Source: an uncultured Rubripirellula sp. (GTDB taxonomy: Bacteria > Planctomycetota > Planctomycetia > Pirellulales > Pirellulaceae). Taken from it: 64,000 nucleotides of DNA. The DNA lies in NCBI GenBank assembly GCA_938075415.1, contig CALJHC010000012.1, positions 1 to 64,000 of the forward strand, written 5' to 3'. The position numbers were made by a program, and so were the translations under genes. Shown here piece after piece: positions 58,582-64,000 of the stretch (position 1 is the stretch's first letter; each line of letters opens with the position of its first letter). Below the pieces are notes generated by a model, which had not been told where the DNA came from, ran no database searches, and was given only the letters and a program-made list of their open reading frames with translations.

Positions 58582-59946
58582 ATGAAATCAATGATCGCAT
58601 TTGCTTTCCTGACATTAATCCTACCGCTGCTCAGTCCCACCGCTTTCATAACGGTAAATGCCCAAACAAGCGATTCAACCTCTTATGCAATACCGGAGAC
58701 CGATGAGGGCATCCCCGGAGCAGGCCCCATTCGTCGGTATGACTGGTTCAAAAACCTGTGGATCAATCGTCGCAAGGCTTTTGCCGACCGTACGCCAATG
58801 GAACGACAATCCGTTGTCTTCCTGGGAGACTCAATTACTCAAGGCTGGGGTGACCAATTGAAAGGTGATTTTGGTGACCTAAAGGTCGCGAATCGTGGAA
58901 TCAGCGGCGATACGACGCGAGGCATGTTATTACGACTTCAGGAAGATGTCCTGGCCTTGGATCCATCGGCAGTCATTTTGCTAATGGGAACCAATGATCT
59001 GGAAGAAGACGCGGACGCTGAAACGATCGCAGGAAACGTCAAATTGATAATCGATGCGATTCAAAAGCATCGCGAAGAAACACCAATCATCCTTTGCCAA
59101 GTCTTTCCCAGTTCGGCTTCCAAGAAACGAAGTGCCGATGACATCACGGCGATCAATCAACGAGTGTCGGAAGTAGTCAAAGGTGATCCAAGAATCACCG
59201 TCCTTGATACATGGACGCTCTTTGCCAATGAGCAGGGTGACGCGAAACCAGAGGAATTCCCTGACCTTCTACACCCTAATCGAGCAGGTTACTTAAAATG
59301 GAAGGCCGCACTGTGGCCGATCCTTGCAACCCTGAATTTGACGGATCAAAAGGCAACGGCATTCACACCAGACCCGGGTTTTGTATCGCTATTTAATGGC
59401 AATGACCTCAGCGGTTGGTGCTTTCGACCAATCACCGAGGCCATGCGAAAAGGCCGCTCACGATGGCTTGGTCGCGATCCCAAAAATGCTCCGGCCTGGC
59501 CACTTGTCGACAAGATCACTCCCATGGAATCCAGACAACAATCAGAGGATGGACGTTACGCCGCAATCGCCGGGCGGTTGGTCGTCACCACGCCACCTGA
59601 GGGAAGAAAGATTCAGCAACTCTGGACCTTCAAAGAGTTCTCTGGTGACTTCACGCTCAAACTCGAGTTCCGGGCGACTCCCAATGCGGACAGCGGAGTC
59701 TTCCTGCTAGGTCCGCAATTGCAGTGCCGCGACTACGCACTCGCTGGCCCGTACAAAGACCTAAAGGAGTACCGCCAGGGCGATTGGAATGAATTGATGG
59801 TGGTTGCTCGAGATGGCAAAGCACGATGCACTTGCAACGGTGAAGTCATTGAAGAAGCCTTTGAGGTGCCGGCAACTGGCCCCATTGGCCTTGAGGGCGA
59901 TAGGGGACAGATTGAGTACCGTCATCTACAAATCCGGATGGATTGA
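58582..59946 (+). CDS. Exported GDSL hydrolase fused to DUF1080
   Basis: 454 residues. Signal peptide (MKSMIAFAFLTLILPLLSP). The SGNH domain has the GDS block VVFLGDSITQGWGD, the Gly block VANRGISGDTTRG, the Asn block LLMGTNDLEED and the catalytic Asp/His region DLLHPNRAGYLKW. The DUF1080 (3-keto-disaccharide hydrolase-like) C-terminal domain begins at FVSLFNGNDLSGW and includes SGVFLLGPQLQCRDYA. Both units probably act on carbohydrate; the esterase may deacetylate a polysaccharide. The ATG at 58582 starts the signal peptide directly. Confidence 0.93.
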   Translation: MKSMIAFAFLTLILPLLSPTAFITVNAQTSDSTSYAIPETDEGIPGAGPIRRYDWFKNLWINRRKAFADRTPMERQSVVFLGDSITQGWGDQLKGDFGDLKVANRGISGDTTRGMLLRLQEDVLALDPSAVILLMGTNDLEEDADAETIAGNVKLIIDAIQKHREETPIILCQVFPSSASKKRSADDITAINQRVSEVVKGDPRITVLDTWTLFANEQGDAKPEEFPDLLHPNRAGYLKWKAALWPILATLNLTDQKATAFTPDPGFVSLFNGNDLSGWCFRPITEAMRKGRSRWLGRDPKNAPAWPLVDKITPMESRQQSEDGRYAAIAGRLVVTTPPEGRKIQQLWTFKEFSGDFTLKLEFRATPNADSGVFLLGPQLQCRDYALAGPYKDLKEYRQGDWNELMVVARDGKARCTCNGEVIEEAFEVPATGPIGLEGDRGQIEYRHLQIRMD

Positions 59947-60333
59947 TTTTGGACTCGATGGCAGATGGACGAGATCGTCGCCGTTGGCCCTGACCTTGGG
60001 ATCACTCGCCGTCCGTATGATGCGGTCAAGGAACCTGAAAATGCACGGTACGATCGGATTTGTCTAGCAACCTCTCCGTCGCGGCATCGCATGCCAAACC
60101 CAAATATTCAAAACCAGAAGCTTCGTAACTTTTGCTTGCAGCCCGCGACCCGTCGGAATAGGTCATGTCGACCAACCATGCCTGATTGAATAATTGATGT
60201 CAATTCTCGTTGCGGCACACCTACCATTAGGTGTTGCCAACCATGGATTCGCCTCCGAGTCACCGGCGCCGCTCTTTGTGTAAAAACACAGGGATCCCAC
60301 CAATCCTCTTCTATCGAGCAAGGGGACGGCTCC

Positions 60334-60415
60334 CAGAGTTCAGAATCCCAGAGTTCAGAATCACAGAGTTCAGAATCACAGAGTTCAGAATCACAGAGTT
60401 CGGAATCACAGAGTT
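60334..60415. repeat. Tandem repeat, 15 bp x 5.5
   Basis: Five copies of CAGAGTTC(A/G)GAATC(A/C) plus CAGAGTT of a sixth, ending in a T run. In frame it would encode repeated EFRIT on the plus strand and DSELC on the minus strand, which explains the false ORFs. Confidence 0.95.
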
Positions 60416-60522
60416 TTTTGAAACCATTCGTCCTTGGTCCGAGTCCCATGTCCCAGCCCCATTGACTCTTCGCCTACGGCCAAGGCATTAACCATGAGAG
60501 ACGGTAGATCATTCAACGTGCT

Positions 60523-60554
60523 GATCTGGCAATTTCTTGATCTGGCAATTTCTT
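60523..60554. repeat. Tandem repeat, 16 bp x 2
   Basis: Two exact copies of GATCTGGCAATTTCTT. Confidence 0.88.
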
Positions 60555-60894
60555 CGAGTTGCACACCCTGAAAAATGCATTCCTCGACTAGCTCTGCTAA
60601 ATTGTTGGTTGAGTGAAAAACAATCAAATAGCGATCCTGTTTCACACCTTGGCTCGTCCACGGGTGTAGGGATCAACGAAATCACAGCTGTTCCATGAAG
60701 CGAACAAATGTCGCTAAGCCCGATGTATCGGGCGCAACACCTTGTGACGGATCATCAATTCGACGCCCCTAACCGTTCATACTGCTGAATAGAAGAAAAT
60801 CCGAATCACTTGATTAACGCACGGCAAAGCCAGAATCAAAGCGTGACATGGTTCAAGAAAAGAACGGTCACCAAGCAATGAGAGAGATCGAAAT

Positions 60895-62265
60895 ATGAGA
60901 ACGCGAGTCTTTCAAATCTGCCGCTTCTTCCAGATTGCAGTCTTATCGTGTTTGGCAGGTCTGACCTCTGGTTCCGAGTTGGTGATCCCCGATGGATGGG
61001 AAACCACGACACCGCGCGATGAAATCAAGCCAATCTTTCAGTGGATCCCTTCCCACGCCGGTGGTTCAACAACCGAGCGGTTCACGATCAAGGCAGATCA
61101 CCGTTCAGGTTTATCGGGCGCTTGGGTGACCACCAAGCCAGTCAAAGGTGGAGACTGGTATCGATTTCGAGTCAACCGTCGGACGACCGGTATGATGTTA
61201 GCAAGACGTTCTGCAATCGCCCGCGTCATTTGGCTGAACAAGGAATCCAAAGCTGTCCTGCGCCCGGACCCGACATTTACCTCTTATCGCCCCGGAGAAC
61301 GCCCTCGCGCCGAGCCAGAATTCCCGTCTCAAAGTGGCGACTCCAATCAATGGACAACCCTGAGCGGACTCTACCATGCGCCTGCGGACGCCGTAACGGC
61401 CCGCATTGAACTACATTTTCGATGGGGTGAACCAAATTCGTCGGTACATTGGTCGAAACCAATTCTGGAAAAATCCAAACCCGCAGCCAAGCGAATTGCA
61501 AGGCTCGCCGCAATTCATTACCAACCAAGAGAAGGCACAACGGCAAGCGACAAACGCGAACAATTTGCGAGCTTGATCAACCAAGCTGCCCAGCAGCAAG
61601 CTGACCTCGTGGTACTTCCTGAAACCCTCACCTATTACTCCAGCGGAAAATCGTTTTCTGACGTCGCTGAGGCAATTCCAGGTCCCTCCAGCAACTACTT
61701 TGGCAAATTGGCAAAACAACATGATCTATACATCGTTGCCGGGCTAGTTGAACGCGACCAACACCTCCTTTACAACGTCGCGGTGCTGATGGGACCGGAC
61801 GGAAACCTCGTCGGGAAATATCGCAAGACGACCCTTCCGCGTGGCGAAATCGAAGCGGGTCTGACCCCTGGCGATGAGTACCCTGTTTTTGAAACGCGCT
61901 TCGGTAAAGTTGGAATGATGATCTGCTACGACGGTTTCTTCCCTGAAGTTGCGAGAGAACTAAGCAACCGAGGTGCCGAGGTGATTGCCTGGCCAGTCTG
62001 GGGCTGCAACCCGCTTCTCGCGTCAGCGCGCGCCTGCGAGAACCACATTTATCTGATCAGCAGCACCTATACCGAATCAAAACGTAATTGGATCAGAACC
62101 GCTATCTACGGACATGACGGCAAGCCACTTGCCGCCGCTGATGAATTTGGGACCGTGATACTAACCGAGGTAGATCTCAATCGCCCCACCTACTGGCACA
62201 GCCTCGGCGATTTCCAAAGCCAAATCCAACCCCATCGGCCGAGGTTGAATGATCCTCGACCTTGA
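60895..62265 (+). CDS. Exported carbon-nitrogen hydrolase with N-terminal beta domain
   Basis: 456 residues. A signal peptide (residues 1-26) is followed by a beta-sandwich-like domain (about 30-190, WETTTPRDEIKPIFQW onward) of the carbohydrate-binding kind. The C-terminal nitrilase-fold domain has the Glu-Lys-Cys triad: Glu243 in VVLPETL, Lys311 in GKYRKTTLP and Cys344 in MMICYDGFFPE. It cleaves C-N bonds, perhaps of an amide-containing polymer. The substrate is unknown. The ceramidase-like gene follows after 87 bp, so the two are probably cotranscribed. Confidence 0.92.
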   Translation: MRTRVFQICRFFQIAVLSCLAGLTSGSELVIPDGWETTTPRDEIKPIFQWIPSHAGGSTTERFTIKADHRSGLSGAWVTTKPVKGGDWYRFRVNRRTTGMMLARRSAIARVIWLNKESKAVLRPDPTFTSYRPGERPRAEPEFPSQSGDSNQWTTLSGLYHAPADAVTARIELHFRWGEPNSSVHWSKPILEKSKPAAKRIARLAAIHYQPREGTTASDKREQFASLINQAAQQQADLVVLPETLTYYSSGKSFSDVAEAIPGPSSNYFGKLAKQHDLYIVAGLVERDQHLLYNVAVLMGPDGNLVGKYRKTTLPRGEIEAGLTPGDEYPVFETRFGKVGMMICYDGFFPEVARELSNRGAEVIAWPVWGCNPLLASARACENHIYLISSTYTESKRNWIRTAIYGHDGKPLAAADEFGTVILTEVDLNRPTYWHSLGDFQSQIQPHRPRLNDPRP

Positions 62266-62352
62266 TGCTTCCCAACTCCCCTGAACTGCTGACGCCCAAG
62301 AATTTATGGGTCTCCGGCATCCCCCACCCCACCCGAGTAACGAAGTTCTGAC

Positions 62353-63777
62353 ATGCAGAAGACCACTCGCAGCCTTGCCTCTGCCTTTTCCGTTCCCATC
62401 CTTTTCTGCTACCTCCTACCAAGCCTTTGCGTCGCTGATGAGCGTCTCGGCAATAGCGAGGGGGGCCTGAAAGTATGCACCTTCGATGTCGACGCAACAC
62501 CATCGGTTGGCTCGATGATGGCCTATGACCACGTTGTTCGCACGGAAGAACTCGGCCTGCGCGCACGGGGAATTATCCTCATGGGCAAAGATCAACCTAT
62601 CGTCCTGTGCGCAGTTGACTGGATCGGAATCGGCAACGAGGGACATGATGCTTTCCGTGATCGGTTGGCAAAAGCGGCCGGGACGACGCGGCAACGTGTT
62701 GCGGTTCACACACTGCATCAACATGACGCGCCGCGATGCGACTTCTCTGCAGAGCAGCTATTGAACCACGCCGGTGTCAGTGATTTGGGTCCGCATGATG
62801 GGTCCCTCGCAAGGGAAGTCCTTAACCGGCTCGAAAGTGCGGTGAAAGATGCCATCACGCGAGCAACTCCCGTCACCCATGCCGGTATCGGAACCGCAGA
62901 TGTGGAAAAAGTTGCTTCAAACCGTCGGTTACAGGACGCTTCGGGAAAAGTGGTCGCAACTCGCTACACGACGTGTCGAGACCCCAAGTTGCGTGCAGCC
63001 CCCGAAGGCATCATCGACTCCAAGCTCTCCTCCCTTTCATTTTGGAACGGTGATCAGCCCTTGGCCGTGCTGACCTATTACGCTTGCCATCCACAAAGTT
63101 ATTACCGTACCGGTGTCCCCAGCCCCGATTTTCCGGGAATTGCACGCTTCATGCGGGGGCAGGATTTACCCAAAACGCTACACGTACATTTTAACGGTGC
63201 TGGTGGCAATATTGGGGCCGGTAAGTACAACGACGGCAATTTGGAGAATCGCATGATTCTTGCTGGTCGAGTCGCCAAGGCAATGAAATCAGCTTTTGAG
63301 GCAACAGAAAAGTTTGCCATTACGGAGAAAGCGATTGATTGGAGCGTTGCCCCCGTATCGCTGCCCCCAGCGCCACACCTACAAGAAGCCAAGCTTCGCG
63401 AAAATCTTCCTAACTGGACCATCAAAGATTATTGGGGAAGTGCTGATGACCTCGCTTGGCTAATGCGATGTCAGCAGGGACACCAAATCGATCTTGCTTG
63501 CCTGCACGTCGGTGATGTGCGCATTCTCCACCTACCAGGAGAACTCTTTGTTGAATACCAGCTCGCCGCCAAGGCATTACGTCCGGACCTTGATGTCGCC
63601 ATGGCGGCGTATGGCGACTACGGACCCGGATATATCGGCACCGAAATCGCGTACGAACAAGGTGGATACGAAACCAGTCAACGCGCCTCAAAAGTTGCTC
63701 CGCAGGCAGAGCGTGTTCTCATGGATGGCATCAAGCGGTTACTCGAAGTCAAATCGCCGAAGTCATCAGATAGATAA
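62353..63777 (+). CDS. Exported neutral ceramidase-like protein
   Basis: 474 residues. A signal peptide is followed by [38 protein letters not shown] and the metal-binding [13 protein letters not shown] segment, plus [10 protein letters not shown] and [15 protein letters not shown]. These match the neutral/alkaline non-lysosomal ceramidase-like (N-terminal domain) family, which is common in planctomycetes. True ceramide hydrolysis is not shown; many members are uncharacterised. Start ATG 62353. Confidence 0.88.
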   Translation: MQKTTRSLASAFSVPILFCYLLPSLCVADERLGNSEGGLKVCTFDVDATPSVGSMMAYDHVVRTEELGLRARGIILMGKDQPIVLCAVDWIGIGNEGHDAFRDRLAKAAGTTRQRVAVHTLHQHDAPRCDFSAEQLLNHAGVSDLGPHDGSLAREVLNRLESAVKDAITRATPVTHAGIGTADVEKVASNRRLQDASGKVVATRYTTCRDPKLRAAPEGIIDSKLSSLSFWNGDQPLAVLTYYACHPQSYYRTGVPSPDFPGIARFMRGQDLPKTLHVHFNGAGGNIGAGKYNDGNLENRMILAGRVAKAMKSAFEATEKFAITEKAIDWSVAPVSLPPAPHLQEAKLRENLPNWTIKDYWGSADDLAWLMRCQQGHQIDLACLHVGDVRILHLPGELFVEYQLAAKALRPDLDVAMAAYGDYGPGYIGTEIAYEQGGYETSQRASKVAPQAERVLMDGIKRLLEVKSPKSSDR

Positions 63778-63889
63778 CCAATGTCGTAAGCTTTGTCAGC
63801 CTTGCTGTATCGAAGGTCAACAAGGCGATCGCCACAATTTCGATGAATGAACCCATTTTTTCTTGCAGCCAACTATTCAGTTTCTGATC

Positions 63890-64000
63890 ATGCACTTCTC
63901 GCTTAACACGCAACTAACGATGAAGAACTTGTTTCCCGCGTTCATGACTCCGGTGTTTACGGTTCCAGGGCTAATCGCTCTGGTGCTCCTTTCCCACGCG
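63890..64000 (+). CDS. Partial exported protein, 5' end only
   Basis: An open frame runs from ATG 63890 (or the in-frame ATG 63920) to the window edge. From 63920 it reads as a signal peptide: MKNLFPAFMTPVFTVPGLIA then LVLLSHA. Same strand as the two exported hydrolases upstream, 112 bp after their last stop. The rest lies outside the window. Confidence 0.6.
   Translation, partial: MHFSLNTQLTMKNLFPAFMTPVFTVPGLIALVLLSHA

Larger units (their letters stand above)
59947..60894. other. 948 bp intergenic region with two repeats
   Basis: Between two exported-hydrolase genes on the same strand. Holds the 15 bp array at 60334-60415 and a 16 bp duplication at 60523-60554. Minus-strand ORFs at 60108-60449 and 60406-60645 run through the repeats and look artefactual. 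Confidence 0.5.

Noticed and set aside
60406-60645. 79-codon minus-strand ORF near the 15 bp array
   Set aside because: It is open largely because of repeats at both ends; no family or ribosome binding site seen.

Overview
The window looks like chromosomal DNA from a planctomycete of the Pirellulaceae type (Rhodopirellula and relatives). The evidence is gene content: Tat-exported Gfo/Idh/MocA oxidoreductases, a formylglycine sulfatase, a GDSL hydrolase fused to DUF1080, a PQQ-like propeller, a ceramidase-like hydrolase, a MoxR/DUF58/BatA/vWA cassette, and a PVC-type small basic protein upstream of rpsB. Gene density is low, with many 300-1100 bp spacers and several likely TTG or GTG starts. 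I saw no tRNA, rRNA, CRISPR array, insertion sequence or prophage.

Layout. 1-7.2 kb: glgB, a degenerate RNase H-like gene, a HEAT-like membrane protein and a degenerate LarA-like protein. 7.2-13.9 kb: a MoxR ATPase, an FHA-GAF histidine kinase, an orphan Hpt protein and DNA polymerase I. 14.3-22.9 kb, all minus strand: a family 2 glycosyltransferase, an LRR lipoprotein, two Tat oxidoreductases and a PQQ-like protein. 23.4-28.8 kb: two small membrane proteins, a stand-alone LON-domain protein, dcd and panE. 29.3-33.2 kb: a sulfatase and the overlapping pair GlmU-like uridylyltransferase/prs. 33.9-43.1 kb: an LpxL-type acyltransferase, a degenerate EEP-family membrane protein, a phytanoyl-CoA dioxygenase-like protein, metF, a TraB/GumN-like protein and a secreted protein of unknown function. 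43.8-51.4 kb: the moxR-DUF58-BatA-vWA cassette on the minus strand. 51.9-58.2 kb: a flippase-like membrane protein, then small basic protein, rpsB, tsf, pyrH and frr. 58.6-64 kb: a series of exported hydrolases (GDSL/DUF1080, carbon-nitrogen hydrolase, ceramidase-like) and the first codons of another exported protein.

How the genes fit together. The translation/nucleotide block rpsB-tsf-pyrH-frr keeps its classical order but is stretched by long spacers and by an intrinsic terminator between tsf and pyrH. GlmU-like and Prs are translationally overlapped and link amino-sugar and PRPP supply. The four-gene MoxR cassette probably builds or regulates an envelope complex. The exported enzymes fit scavenging of sulfated polysaccharide, lipid and amide substrates typical of planctomycetes.

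The main oddities are a vWA protein whose vWA fold is interrupted by a predicted transmembrane hairpin, three proteins that look like catalytically dead members of enzyme families, and a large population of unrelated 8-22 bp tandem duplications confined almost entirely to intergenic DNA.
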